DNA of 64,000 nucleotides from Dermacentor variabilis (Eukaryota; Arthropoda; Arachnida; Ixodida; Ixodidae): assembly GCF_050947875.1 (NCBI RefSeq), contig NC_134569.1:187046067-187110066 (forward strand). The letters run 5' to 3'. Positions 51,746-62,803 of the stretch are shown piece after piece (the first letter of the stretch is position 1; each line of letters starts with the position of its first letter). The notes below the pieces were generated by a model that saw nothing but the letters and a program-made list of their open reading frames with translations, did not search any database and was not told the origin of the DNA. The translations under genes were made by a program, and so were the position numbers.

Positions 51746-54700
51746 GCCTTTCACTTTTGGTGATGCCACCTCGTAACGTCCATGAGCATAGTTCCTGTTT
51801 ACGTACAGTTTCTTCTGTTCTATGAACTAGGAATCCCGGTTACACTATTGAACGAAGGCTTAAATATGCAGTGCTCAAGTTTGCTTTTCGCTTGAACTCC
51901 ACCTTCTACTCCTCAATAACTGTAGTCAATTTCTGTCCCTGCAAGCAGGCCAATTCATATTAAGCAGCGGGTCAGGTTATCGGTGTCATGGTGAAATTTG
52001 TAACTCACTGGTGCGTTCAATAGATGAGTTAGGAACAGCTCCTCCAAAAGTGTACACGTCAACAACGGCCAGAACGTGCGGAAATGAGTGTGACAACCGC
52101 AGATATTTCTACGGGGAATGCGGCTTCTGCGGAGGCATTCAGCGTGTGTGCGCTTTAGGTACACGGGACCTCGAAGGCGAGCGCCGAAAGAACATGTATC
52201 GTGCTGTCGTAAAATCTAGGATACCATAAGCTTGGCTCACCCTTCCGCACTCATAACTTGGAGCTGTAACACATTTCTTTATTTCCGATTCCTTTTGACG
52301 TTTCACTTCAAGCACAAAATCAATTTCATATTTCTTCGAGCATCTTAAGTGAGCCCTTTCAAGAGAACACGGCAGATATGATTTAAAAAAAAAAAACGTT
52401 GATTTATTGTTTTTGCACGATTTTCAAAACCGGTATTTTTTTTAAAGAAATTTGTCGCTCATTTTCGTGGCAGTGAATTTTTTTTCGAAACAATTTACCT
52501 TTCCGAAACCGACACTATGTAGCGGACTACCGCGCCTACCTTTTTACCTTGCCTTTATGCATGAGCCGTCGACTGCTAAAAAGCTCGAAGAGGGCGGAGC
52601 CCAATTTTCACCAATTTATTTGTATAGTCAACGTTCACGAGAACCAAAATCTTTCAATAATCAACTTTAGCCCCGAACACGGCCTATATTATCTGATGCA
52701 CGTTATTTGCACGTGTGCCTTGTTCAGCGTCATATTCTGATTGAGTTATTTTTTCGGCTTAGAATCCTACAGTTTGGAACTAGATGAGATGGTCAGATTA
52801 AAGAAGGTTTGTAGAAGCGTCACTTCTCTAGCAATCGGCTTGCGTTGACCCGTCGTGATAACAAGTCCAATCAGTGGGGCAAGATGAGAACCGCAGCGTC
52901 CACAACCAGTTCGTCGTCTTCAAAGCTCACTCAGTAACAGCGAGCATAGACGGGGAAATAGTGTGTTTCACTGACAATGACTACGCGTTGCTTAACGTTG
53001 ACATTTCATGTATTGCTGCCACCGAAATCTTTGGCGGGAGCATTGAGCTGTTCGAAAGCCGTAGCGTGCACACAGGTGTCGCCTGCACTTGAGACACTCC
53101 AAATCACCGCAGTTGACGTAGCTCTCAGATTTAATGATGACAACATTGTCGGATGCGATGTCTTGAAGCCATTCAGAATTTCGCCAGAGCACGAGCCCAT
53201 GCCAGAGTTACAGAACATTTACCAGCATTGATTTACTTCGCCAATAGGGCTACACAGCCTGCGACAAAAGTGGCTTGTAAAGCAAGTCACCAAACAAGGA
53301 AAAGAAGAAAGAGATTGCCATAGTGAGTAAGTAACGTGTGCGTGCTTAGTGAATGTGCCAATTGATTCGTTTCCACTTGCATTCTATTCGTGAAGTGAAG
53401 CCGTTTGCCTATTTTGAAAGCCCACTTTCGAAATCATATGTCTATTTTATCTCAAAACATCGTTTTTTACAACGTTTGTCCCATTATATTAGGAACCCCA
53501 ACTGCCAAGGACAGCCCTTTCTCTAGTATTTATTTCATGGACAGGAAAATTTAGCGTAGAAATATTATCGTCTTCGAGTCGGGCATTACTGTCCCACAAC
53601 ACATTCATTGTCAAGAAAGCTAAAGGATTAGATACAGCCGGCGGAAATTGGAAAAGGGAGAGAGCGATATTGTTAGGTTAACGTTCTACTTTGTCAACAA
53701 GGAGATCAACTAATTTACTTATGCTATTTCCTACAGTTACTGAGAAAAAGGACCGACAATGTGGCCTAAAACGTGGGACAAGTATAGGGCCTTCCCTATT
53801 TTCTTCAAGCGCCTTGTGATCTCCGAAAGCATCATTCCAAAGCAACTCTATTATTTTTCGTTTTTGCGGGCAATGCAATGTCGTGGCCTATTATCACAGC
53901 TGCGTATTTATTCTTCCAGACCCAACTAATCCAAAGTGAGAAGCTTAAAACAATCTTGAATATTGCTGGATGAGCATTCAGACATAAAATCATTCCGAAT
54001 ACTATGCCAAATGTTGAGATTTTCATTTATCATGCGCTATTTAATTGTGTCTCAACGTCCTGGAAGTATCACGACATTGAGCCAGTGATGACGATGGGAG
54101 AACACGATATAACAGCGCTGTTCATCGTTCGTTTAGGTACCTTATGGTACATAATAAGCTAACAAATAAATAAGTAAGCAAATAAATACATAAACAAATA
54201 TCTAAAAAACAAATAAATAAAAATTAAAAATTATATTGGCAGGTTGTCATGTTATGCAATCTCTAATGTGATTGGTTTAAATCATTTTGTGATCTCGCAG
54301 AGTAGGCCTTTGACGCACTTTTGCCCAGCACAAGTGCGATGCGGTTGTATAGTATTCTTCACTATTTCCCACTAGAGACGAGATACTTTCAACAAAAATA
54401 GTGAGGTCACACGGCAAGGATTCGCCATTTGTTACATGCAGCCAAATAGTATTGAGTAGATTATTTAGCGTCTTTCTTTTTCAGTAAACGCACAGCCATG
54501 GCAAAACACTGACAGCTTCGTTCCGGAACAAGTAACTCTCATATGTGCGATATTCAAGCGTATTAGTGAAGCTCTGGCTTGGTTTTTCTCTTTGACATGT
54601 ATTTGAGTTTGCTGGAACACTAACTTCTGCTGCGTTGTTAAAGTGCATTCGAATGCTCCGCTTCAGTTCCTAGAACATCTCTTCTGAGTGTTTATATTTC

Positions 54701-56753
54701 AGACAAAGCACTCGGGTGCGGGCAGGGAACTGCTCTTGAAAGACAATCGGGAGCGGTTATTACGCGAGTATTGTGGCCATTTGATTATGCTTTATAGGCC
54801 TTGTTCTTATCCCCAAGAAGAGGACCACATGCTAGTTTGCTTCCCTAAAAATGCATTGGGCGTTCTTGCGCCGCCCTTAAATCTCTTCATATCCAACTTC
54901 AATCCCAATACAAATTTTCAACGATCCTGCAATAGCCTTTGACAGATTAGATAGGCCACACTTCTGCAGCACTATTCCGAACAGCTCAAAACAACTGCAA
55001 ACAATCCCCGTTCGTGTTATTTCTTTATGATATACACTAACGGTAATTTTTTCTTTCCTTACAAGAACCATACACTACTCAAACTTATTTCAGCAACTAA
55101 GAACGATTTTTTGAATAACCTACAATGCTCTGTCACAATATCGTATACCTTTGTTCTAGTCATCTTGGTCACAAAATCATGCGATCATGCAATCATCATG
55201 ATCATAAAATCATGCGAACATGTAAAGTTCTTTTATTGGCATTAGTTGCGCAGCAACGTTGCTGGTACATAAATATTCATTCGGTACAAAAGGTCATCTC
55301 TAAGAAACATTGAAGTGCTATTGAGGGACTTTGCAGCCTCTACGTACTTTAATTCTCACTCTAGCAAAGTTCACTTTGAAATTCTATTATTCACACAGCT
55401 TATGCATTTTTACACCAACATGGAATATCTACGCAAGCTGAGCAACGCTTTCATCCCAAAATGCATTGTTATCACTTGAAAATATTCAAATTCTCACCTT
55501 TTACGAACACCGTTCCTCTACCTAAATATATTTGAAGGCGCGCTCAGAAGGACTTCCTCATAGATCAATTGTGCCTGTGTGTAGCTCAAGTAGAATACCT
55601 GTACTAGCAGTCACGCATTATGAATCTTTCCTACCCTAGATACTCAGTGTAGTGCTGCCTAGCAACAAACTGTTTTTCAGACATTTCTCGTTTGCGTCAT
55701 ATTTGTGGCACTTCCACGTTTCTTACATTTACAAGTACAGATTTTTTCAGCTAGTGGAGAACACTATTGAAACCGAAACTTGATTCTCTTTCGTATAGCT
55801 TACGAATTCAAATCGAGCATTGCTAATGAGTGCTGGATCCCACTCGTGAAACAAATGCTGCTTGTGAAACACGACAATGCGAATTACCTGATCACACCAG
55901 CTCTTATACCCGCTGAACATTATTCGGCTGTTTTTTCTTTGCCGAGCAAATTGCACGTACTAGCCGTGACGATAGCTCCTTCGCGTGTTGCTGTTCCACC
56001 AAGGGCATCGCAAGGGCTGCGTCGAAACCACTGAGGATAAAATGTTCTCAAGCGGAAATGAAAATCGTGGCTTCTTAGCAGTTGTTTTCACTCGAAGGAC
56101 CTAGTGTACATTTCCTAATTAGAAAAAGCATTGCAGTTTGCACTGCTTTTTTATTATTAGTTAAAAACATTTCCGGGAACCCAATCGAAGCAGATCACCG
56201 AAACGTGCTTCATTAACTCCTTAACGCATTTTCCCACGTGGGCACATATTGATGACTAGCTGGTCGAACATACTCCAGTGAGGGTCATGAGCAGGAATGT
56301 TTAAGCTATACGACGCGCAGGTTAATTTTCGAAGACAGATATATATCAAGGTTCGCGGCATTTAATTTTAACTAAGATTGCTGTAGGATGGCTATCAGTT
56401 GTTTTTTTTTTCTTTTTTTCGCTTATCGACATATTCGGAGGCGACTGCATGCGAAAATATCAAATATCCGGGCCACGTGCCGAAAAATTGCTGCCGAGGA
56501 AGGTAGAAGGAGGGGCGGGATTTGTCAGTGGCGTAGTTCGGGGGAGCGAGGGGCGATCGCACAACCGCCTCCCCTCCCCCCCCCCCCTTGATTCCGGCAC
56601 TGCTAAGAGCTGCGCTCTGAAAGTACATTGACGTCTTGGACAGATAATGTTATCGTTAATGCGTAATACAGGAATATCATATTAAACGCTCGCCTCGTGA
56701 ACTGAAAATGATGTATTCTGTTTTCGCAGGAATACAAAATTGTGGCAGAATCC
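51746..56753. other. No recognisable gene
   Basis: Frames of 60-85 residues on both strands lack motifs. Two were looked at more closely: 52874-53231 (plus) and 54688-54942 (plus); neither resembles a known family. There are homopolymer patches near 52384 (A), 52439 (T), 56401 (T) and 56578 (C). Confidence 0.5.
54160..54236. repeat. (AAAT)n-like A-rich microsatellite
   Basis: Imperfect AAAT/AAATA units, partly ACAAATA, run for about 75 bases. They could be the eroded tail of a retroposon, but nothing upstream supports that. Confidence 0.7.
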
Positions 56754-56763
56754 TTCTCACGCT
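56754..56763. repeat. SINE TSD, left (TTCTCACGCT)
   Basis: This 10-bp direct repeat is identical to 56992-57001 and flanks the SINE. Confidence 0.9.
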
Positions 56764-56991
56764 TGGTGTTGGGCTGCTGAGCACGAGGTCGCGGGATCGT
56801 ATCCCGGCCACGGCGGCCGCATTTCGATGGGGGCGAAATGCGAAAACACCCGTGTGCTTAGATTTAGGTGCACGTTAAAGAACCCCAGGTGGTCAAAATT
56901 TCCGGAGTCCTCCACTACGGCGTGCCTCATAATCAGAAAGTGGTTTTGGCACGTAAAACCCCAAATATTATAATTATTATTATTATTATTA
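56764..56991 (+). mobile_element. tRNA-derived SINE, full length, 228 bp
   Basis: The head (TGGTGTTGGGCTGCTGAGCA to GGTCGCGGGATCGTATCCCG) is tRNA-like. Its B box is GGATCGTATCC, one or two changes from GGTTCGANTCC, as in degenerate SINE promoters. The body has GGGGGCGAAATGCGAAAACA, TTAGATTTAGGTGCACG, CCCCAGGTGG and GGCGTGCCTCATAATCAGA, followed by CACGTAAAACCCC and an (ATT)n tail. A perfect 10-bp TSD flanks it. It may belong to the ixodid tick SINE family named Ruka in the literature, which I cannot check. Copies at 19144 (minus) and 40812 (plus) are related. Confidence 0.88.
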
Positions 56992-57001
56992 TTCTCACGC
57001 T
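56992..57001. repeat. SINE TSD, right (TTCTCACGCT)
   Basis: Perfect repeat of 56754-56763 directly after the (ATT)n tail. Confidence 0.9.
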
Positions 57002-57060
57002 GTCTGTCGATGGCAAGGCGTTAGTATCCAATCAGAAGTCACAGTCGCTGTAACATACTC

Positions 57061-57775
57061 TGAAGAGGACGAAGGCGAAAGCCTGCGCGCAGACGTGACA
57101 TTGATTACATCACCTGATACTTTCATTCTAATGCGTTGTGACTCCCTATTGTTTTCTCCCACCAAAGGTGGTGGGTTCGTGTGCCTTAACTGACTCTACT
57201 TTAACTGTACTTTAATTACCCTCGCCCTAATTAACACCAATGACCGCGTGTTCGACTCCTACCAAAGGTCGGGGGTTCGAGTGCCTTAATTAACTTCGCC
57301 ATTATTAACACCCTAAGGTAGTGAGGTCAACTCTCAGCCTTCACGATGTCAATTGGAATCGAACTAAGAAATATCGCCGGTTCACCCATATCTCCGAGTG
57401 GGTTGGACTCGCACCAGAGTTCGTGAGTCCGACTCCCACCAAAGGTCATGGGTACGAGTGCCTTAATCACTTATATCTTGATTATGCCTTTATGAACACC
57501 ATAACTCGTAGGGTCAACTCCCATCAAAGATCGGGGGTTCAACCCCCACCACAGATTAATTACCGCTTGATAATTAGCATACGCCTTAATTAAATATATC
57601 GTAATTAAGTGTGCCATATTTAACATCGCCCTTTTAACACCAAACTTCCTGGGATAGAGTGTTCTAAGTAATTTTATCCTAATAAACGGTGCTTTAAATA
57701 ACTTTGCCGTGATTAAGACCAAAGGCCTTGGGTTCGATTCCCACGAGAAGTCGAGGGTTCGATTTCCAATTTTGG
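57061..57775. repeat. Dispersed GGTTCGA-containing repeat, copy 2
   Basis: It begins GAGGACGAAGGCGAAAGCCT, like copy 1 at 10989, then shows degenerate units of about 60-90 bases built on CCCACCAAAGGTCGGGGGTTCGA, GTGCCTTAATTAACTTCGCC, and TAATTAACACC. GGTTCGA or near copies are at about 57174, 57264, 57726 and 57762, with further GGTTC words near 57380 and 57536. There are no long open frames. The units lack the rest of a tRNA. Confidence 0.7.
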
Positions 57776-59245
57776 TGCCATCGAAATTTGGCGCAATAAC
57801 ACCCGACGTTCCATACTTCGTACCATGACCTTTACTATAGGCTCTCGCCTTTTCGTAGCGACTCAAACTATTACTGCCGTCGAAACGAGATTTGTATGAG
57901 TTGTGTAATGCAGTTGGGCTGCTATTTAGCTTAGACAAAGCGCAATGTATCGCCGCCACCGCGAAGCCTGCGCGTAGCCTCCCAAATGCATGGCACCTTA
58001 GAGAGGCGTCAAGCCTGTTTCACATGAAGCGACTTGCGTCACACCGGAAGTGCGATTTCCGTCGTTTGCGGCAAAAATCTCAGTCGCGGTGCCAACCCCT
58101 TGATTTTCGGCTGCGACCAACCGGTAGGTCACACAGTCGCACCGTCGCAGCGATCGCTGCGATTTTCTGTAGAAATTGCGCAGAGAGCTGTCACTGAGCT
58201 ATTTCGCCGGTTTGTTTTGGAAAACGGCGTCTCGTACAACAAATGCAATGTGCGGAGACATGGATTACCGAATTCGGTACGTACGCGAAGGACGAATAAA
58301 AAAACTTGTACCGCAGATTACATTCTCCCATTTCTACGCGTTCGCTGATACGCTACGCAGCAAATGAAGTGCATTTTCACGTTTGCTTCGTACACCTTTG
58401 CGAGTTGCCACGAGACGACATGGCCTTTTGGAGTCTTCACAATTTTCTTTTGTACAATAGCATACAAAAATCGCGCGTACGGAGCAGCTGAAATAATTTT
58501 AACCTCGTCAAGGGCAAATGACAAGACAATAAACTACCCGAAGTTTCAACGTTGTGCTGAACGCGGTGTCGTTCAGATGCATTTTCTTGTTGGTTTTCAA
58601 GCGTGAATTTTCCGACGCATCTTGAAAGGTTACCTTACCTCACTTATTGAATTTGACAGAGCAAAAGTGTAGGCTATCGTAATGAATTTTCTACGATAGC
58701 GTTAAATCCGTGGCTAGAATAAAAAGCGCCGAGAATTTGTTTTCGAATATTACATGCACGTCAAGTTGCACCTCTTCTCTGGAGAATATTATTTTTCTTT
58801 CACAGAAACCAGTAAATATTGAATAGCTCGCGGACTTTGTATCCTTACTGCACATGTATTCACATTTGCTTTGAAAGGTAATTAACTTTCCAGCTAGTAA
58901 ATTAAGTAAATTATTCGCTTGCTACAGTGGCACAGTGACAACGTAACCATCTGCACCGCCATGTAAAACTCGTTCAACAATGAGAAAAGCAGGCAAACAG
59001 CCTGTTCTTTTGAGGATAAAACAGTAGAAAAACGACACTTTAAAGAAAAGTAAATCAAAACTGTTCAGTGAAGCTGGCCAGTTGCATTTTTCCTGTGAAA
59101 CTTTGAATCGTTTATGTACAAGCAGTTCTTGCGCAACAATCAAACCCCGGCCCTCAGACCCCAGCAGCCGCGAAGCAACTGACCACGGCGGCGGTCAGAC
59201 CTGTGACGCAGCAGAGGGTGCTAAAATCTCTGTCTACGGACAGGC
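57776..59245. other. No recognisable gene
   Basis: Frames around 57892-58606 (plus) reach 60-105 residues and overlap in different phases without motifs. The stretch 58100-58190 is rich in GTCGCA/TGCGAC words in both orientations, which could be part of a degenerate inverted repeat. Nothing else is supported. Confidence 0.4.
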
Positions 59246-59483
59246 CGCCATAGGAATCTGAACCTGGCAACGTTTAACGTTAGAACGCTATCTAGTGAGG
59301 CGAGTCTAGCAGTGTTATTCGAGGAATTAAAGGGTAGTAAATGGGATATAATAGGGGTCAGTGAGGTTAGGAGGACAAAAGAAGCATATACAGTGCTAAA
59401 AAGCGGGCACGTCTTGTCCTACCGGGGCTTAACTAGGAGTCGGATTCCTTATTTATAAGAATACAGCTGGTAACATACAGGAA

Positions 59484-60175
59484 TTGTATAGCATTAATGA
59501 GAGGGTGGGAGGTCTTGTTGTGAAACTTAATAAGAGGTACAAAATGAAGGTTGTACAGGTCTACGCCCCTACATCCGGTCATGATGACCAGGAAGTCGAA
59601 AGCTTCTATGAAGACGTGGAATCGGCGATGGCCAAAGTGAAAACAAAATACACAATAGTGATGGGCGACTTCAACGCCAAGGTAGGCAAGAAGCAGGCTG
59701 GAGAGAAGTCAGTGGGGGAATATGGCATAGGCACTAGGAATAGCAGGGGAGAGCTATTAGTAGACTTTGCGGAACAGAATAATATGCGGTAATGAATACC
59801 TTATTCCGCCAACGGGATAGCCGAAAGTGGACGTGGAGGAGCCCTAACGGCGAGACTAGAAATGAAATAGACTACGTACTCTGCACTAACCCTGGCATCC
59901 TACAAGATGTGGGCTTGCTCGCCAAGGTGGCCTGCAGTGACCATAGGATGGTAAGAACTCGAATTAGCCTAGACCTGGGGAGGGAAAGGAAGAAACTGGT
60001 ACGTAAGAAGCCGATCCATGAGTTATGGGTAGAGGAATTCTGGATCAAGTTACAGAAGAGATTATATCCGGCTTTAACTCAGGAAGAGCACCTTAGTGTT
60101 GAAGCATTGAATGGCAATCTTATGGGCATCATTAAGGAGTGTGCAACAGAAGTCGGTGGTAACCCCATTAGCTAG
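59484..60175 (+). pseudogene. RTE LINE endonuclease
   Basis: Two frames. The first (59484-59792, 102 residues) has YKMKVVQVYAPTSGHDD, KYTIVMGDFNAKVGK (the G-D-F-N catalytic loop) and LLVDFAEQNNMR. The second (59792-60175, 127 residues) has KWTWRSPNGETRNEIDYVLC, VACSDHRMVRTRI (catalytic S-D-H) and then the basic linker to KECATEVGGN. They are separated by one stop/frame slip at 59790. Earlier pieces (59250-59450) hold the N-terminal EVRR motif with the catalytic Glu. This enzyme would nick target DNA. Confidence 0.82.
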
Positions 60176-60380
60176 CATACCAGTAAGCTATCGCAGGAGA
60201 CGAAAGATCTGAGCAAGAAACGCTAATGTATGAAAGCCTCTAACCCTACAGCTAGAATAGAACTGGTAGAACTTTCTAAGTTACTCAACAAGCGTAAGAC
60301 AGCTGACATAAGGAAGTATAATATGGATAGAATTGAATATGCTTGAATTGAATTGAATCGCAAGTAGAATCAGGAACACC

Positions 60381-61122
60381 TTGGACTTTTGTCAACCAAA
60401 AGACCAGGCAGGATTCCGTAAAGGCTACTCAACAATAGACCATACTCACATTATCAATCAGGTGATAGAGAAATGTGCGGAATATAACCAACACATATAT
60501 GTAGCTTTCATTGATTACGTAAAAGCTTATGATTCAGTCGAAACCTCAGCAGTCATGGAGGCATTACGGAATCAGGGTGTAGACGAGCCATATGTAAATA
60601 TACTGAAAGATATCTATAGCGGCTCCACAGCCACCGTAGTCCTCCATAAAGACAGCAGCAAAATCCCAATAAAGAAAGGCGTCAGACAGGGAGATACGAT
60701 CTCTCCAATGCTATTCACAGCGTGTTTACAGGAGGTATTCAGAGACCTGGAGTGGGAAGAATTGGGGATAAAAGTTAATGGAGAATACCTTAGTTACTTG
60801 ATTGGCTGATGATATTGCCTTGCTTAGTAACTCAGGAGACCAATTGCAATGCATGCTCACTGACCTGAAGAGGCAAAGCAGAAGGGTGGGTCTAAAAATT
60901 ATTCTACAGAAAACTGAAGTAATGTTTAACAGTCTCGGAAGAGAACAGCAGTTTACGATAGGTAACGAGGCAGTGGAAGTGGTAAGGGAATACATCTACT
61001 TAGGGCAGTTAGCGACCGCGGATCCGAATCATGAGACTGAAATAATCAGAAGAATAAGAATGGGCTCGGGTGCGTTTGGCAGGCATTCTCAAATCATGAA
61101 CATGGCCATAATTTGTACATGA
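60381..61122 (+). pseudogene. RTE LINE reverse transcriptase, partial
   Basis: Frame 60381-60809 gives DQAGFRKGYSTIDHTHIINQ, IYVAFIDYVKAYDSVETSA (the F-D-Y-x-K-A-F-D-x-V motif, with an Ile before the first catalytic Asp), KKGVRQGDTISPMLFTACLQ. The next frame 60802-61122 starts at ADDIALLSNSGDQLQ, the catalytic A-D-D whose preceding Phe or Tyr is replaced by Leu at the frame junction. It continues VGLKIILQKTEVMFNS and YIYLGQLATADPNHETEIIR. The fingers preceding QAGFR are missing because of the internal deletion. Confidence 0.82.
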
Positions 61123-61254
61123 CCGAGGTAGTTGAAGAAGTATGGGAGAGGAAATTGCCATGCAGTAGGCGTAACCAGGCTTATGATGATGAGTTCTTGC
61201 ACGTTCACAGCTGATCAAGTGTGCAGAAACATTCATGCCTGGCATGTTTCTAAT

Positions 61255-61345
61255 AAGTTAGTTTTATTTGTTTTATTTTATTTATTATACCTCAAAGGCC
61301 CCTGAACAGGACATTACATCAGGGGTGGGCATATTGAAAACACGG
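61255..61345 (-). mobile_element. CR1-like LINE 3' end, truncated
   Basis: On the minus strand GATGTAATGTCCTGTTCAGG, GGCCTTTGAGGTATAATAAA and an AAATA-rich tail follow each other. I know this combination as the 3' terminus of a tick LINE family. Only the last part is present. The 5' limit is uncertain and may extend to about 61460. Confidence 0.45.
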
Positions 61346-61746
61346 CTTGTCAGGTTAGGTAATGTGACTTGAAAGATGGTCTTCGATGGCAGCCCACATA
61401 ATGATATCCGCGGCCATTACTGTCTTAATAAGTAATGAAATACTGTGCTACTTGCAAGAACATGTCACCCGGCGATTTTAGAACAAATTTCTGCACTTGA
61501 ATGCCGACATGAACTGTCGTCACAGCGAAAGTCGGTCAAGGCTTTGTTGAACTTTTTACGTGAGAGTTGCCTATTAGAGAGAGTATAATGATCGCATTCC
61601 GTCGCTTCTCATATTTCTTTCAGGCTTTTATTTTTGTCGTGCTCTTCTTTCCGTCTTTACTTCCCCTTTCCTTTCCCCAATTTTAGAGTAGCAAACTGGA
61701 AATTTTAACTCTGGTTAACCTTCCTGCCTTTTTCTCACTTGCATCT

Positions 61747-61768
61747 CTCTCTCTCTCTCTCTGTCTCT
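61747..61768. repeat. (CT)n microsatellite
   Basis: CTCTCTCTCTCTCTCTGTCT-type dinucleotide run. Confidence 0.9.
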
Positions 61769-62222
61769 CTACATTTCAACTATACACAGTGTGTGGTTTA
61801 TTCAGTAAAGGTCCGCAATCTGCTTTTCTGCAATGACAAACTTATTGCAAGTTTTACCTACTGTTACGTTTCGCCTACGACGCGCGGTATAGCCGGCGCG
61901 GATGCAGCGGACGCCGGGGCTTCGTTCAAAGCGGCGGACATTTTGGCCCGTTCGGCGCCGCCGCTGCGCCTCCCCGCCAAACGCGTCCAGGCATGTTCCA
62001 ATGCCACGTGTCTTCGTGTGTGCGTGTGTGTGTGTGTGCATGTTGGTGCCCACGCTTGTCAAAGCGCGGCAGCCGGGGAGAGGAGCTCCCACAACTGTGA
62101 AGCGAGGAGGTCTGAGCGGCGCCGGCCCGGCGGATGCGTCACCTACTCGTCCCAACGTGCCCGAGCGGCGCCGTCACGTGCGCCTCTATCGAGGCGTTCC
62201 TTCTTGCCCTCAACTGCGAGAG

Positions 62223-62230
62223 TATAAAAG
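62223..62230 (+). promoter_or_regulatory. TATA box, Gypsy G LTR
   Basis: TATAAAAG, well placed about 118 bases before the poly(A) signal. Transcription would start roughly at 62250-62260. Confidence 0.7.
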
Positions 62231-62340
62231 CAGCTGCCCCCGGACGCCAAGGGAGAGGCTCCGATTTCTTCAGTTGAGTTACGTGCTCTCCCGTGTCTCC
62301 ACTTCGGTCGACCTGACCGCCCGCTCTTTTGCGATGCTAG

Positions 62341-62346
62341 AATAAA
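62341..62346 (+). terminator. Poly(A) signal AATAAA, Gypsy G LTR
   Basis: AATAAA lies within the LTR downstream of the TATA box. In the 3' LTR of the complete element it would direct polyadenylation. Confidence 0.65.
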
Positions 62347-62461
62347 CAAGTTGTTCTGTTAGCAGTCGACTCATGCTTTGCCGGGACCTTCGGATGCTTC
62401 CAGTTGTGCCCCAGGCCGCCAGGCCAACGCTACCCTTGGGGCTTGCAACCCGATTGCAACA

Positions 62462-62803
62462 ACGGGTGTCAGCGCTGAGATTCCAACAACTGTCTGCCAG
62501 CGGTGAGATCGCGACAACAGAGGCCAGCAGCGAAGATATGCGGTTGACTGTATGCTGAGCAGCACAACGACCATCCGGGAGCAGTGCAACGAGCCCTGTG
62601 TGATGACTGGTTGCCTGCAGCGGAACGACTGCGCTGAATTCTTGGCTGCGAGGTTTGGTGAGTGCGGGACTTTCTTCTTCTGAGTTTTGCCAGGCTTTTG
62701 TTAGTGTCAGAAACAGAGCTGGTTATTGTGGTTGTCGTTGCTGCCGCGTTAGTTTGCGGCAAGACAATAGTAGGCAGTAGAGAAAGCAGCATTCAGAGCA
62801 GCC
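62462..62803 (+). other. Gypsy G leader between LTR and gag
   Basis: About 340 bases without a gene. It shows a short imperfect duplication (CAACAAC-x-GTGTCAGCG-x-TGAGATT and CAACAACTGTCTGCCAGCGG) at 62458-62510, where the primer-binding site should be. A clear TGG-starting PBS is not seen. Confidence 0.4.

Larger units (their letters stand above)
59246..61195 (+). mobile_element. RTE-type LINE with internal deletion
   Basis: From 59250 the plus strand reads NLATFNVRTL, IIGVSEVRRTKEAY (endonuclease start), then after frame changes VVQVYAPTSGHDDQEVESFY, TIVMGDFNAKVGKK, WTWRSPNGETRNEIDYVLCT and ACSDHRMVRTRI, which complete an RTE-clade endonuclease. The linker runs to about 60340. The sequence then jumps directly into the middle of RT (QAGFRKGYSTIDHTHIIN), so the first RT motifs are deleted. 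It ends with the thumb region and a TGATGA-type tail near 61187. It is dead. Confidence 0.85.
61862..62461 (+). repeat. 5' LTR of terminal Gypsy element G
   Basis: It starts TGTTACGTTT at 61862, after a non-repetitive AT-rich flank. A GC-rich U3, a (GT)n run near 62025, a TATA box (62223-62230) and AATAAA (62341-62346) follow in the correct order and spacing for an LTR. The end is uncertain, since no second LTR lies in the window. A plausible CA end is at 62461 (TTGCAACA). The boundary is inferred. Confidence 0.55.

Noticed and set aside
55180..55225. ATCATGCGATCATG repeat cluster as an operator or regulatory array
   Set aside because: Only a few imperfect copies within 45 bases and no gene nearby; more likely chance or a small tandem duplication.
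57160..57775. Cluster of tRNA genes suggested by repeated GGTTCGA
   Set aside because: No acceptor stem, D arm or anticodon arm surrounds the motif. The spacing is that of a minisatellite.
61739..62345. Plus- and minus-strand frames of 147-162 residues over the terminal LTR
   Set aside because: They span the TATA box, poly(A) signal and a GT repeat of the LTR. GC-rich composition explains the open frames.
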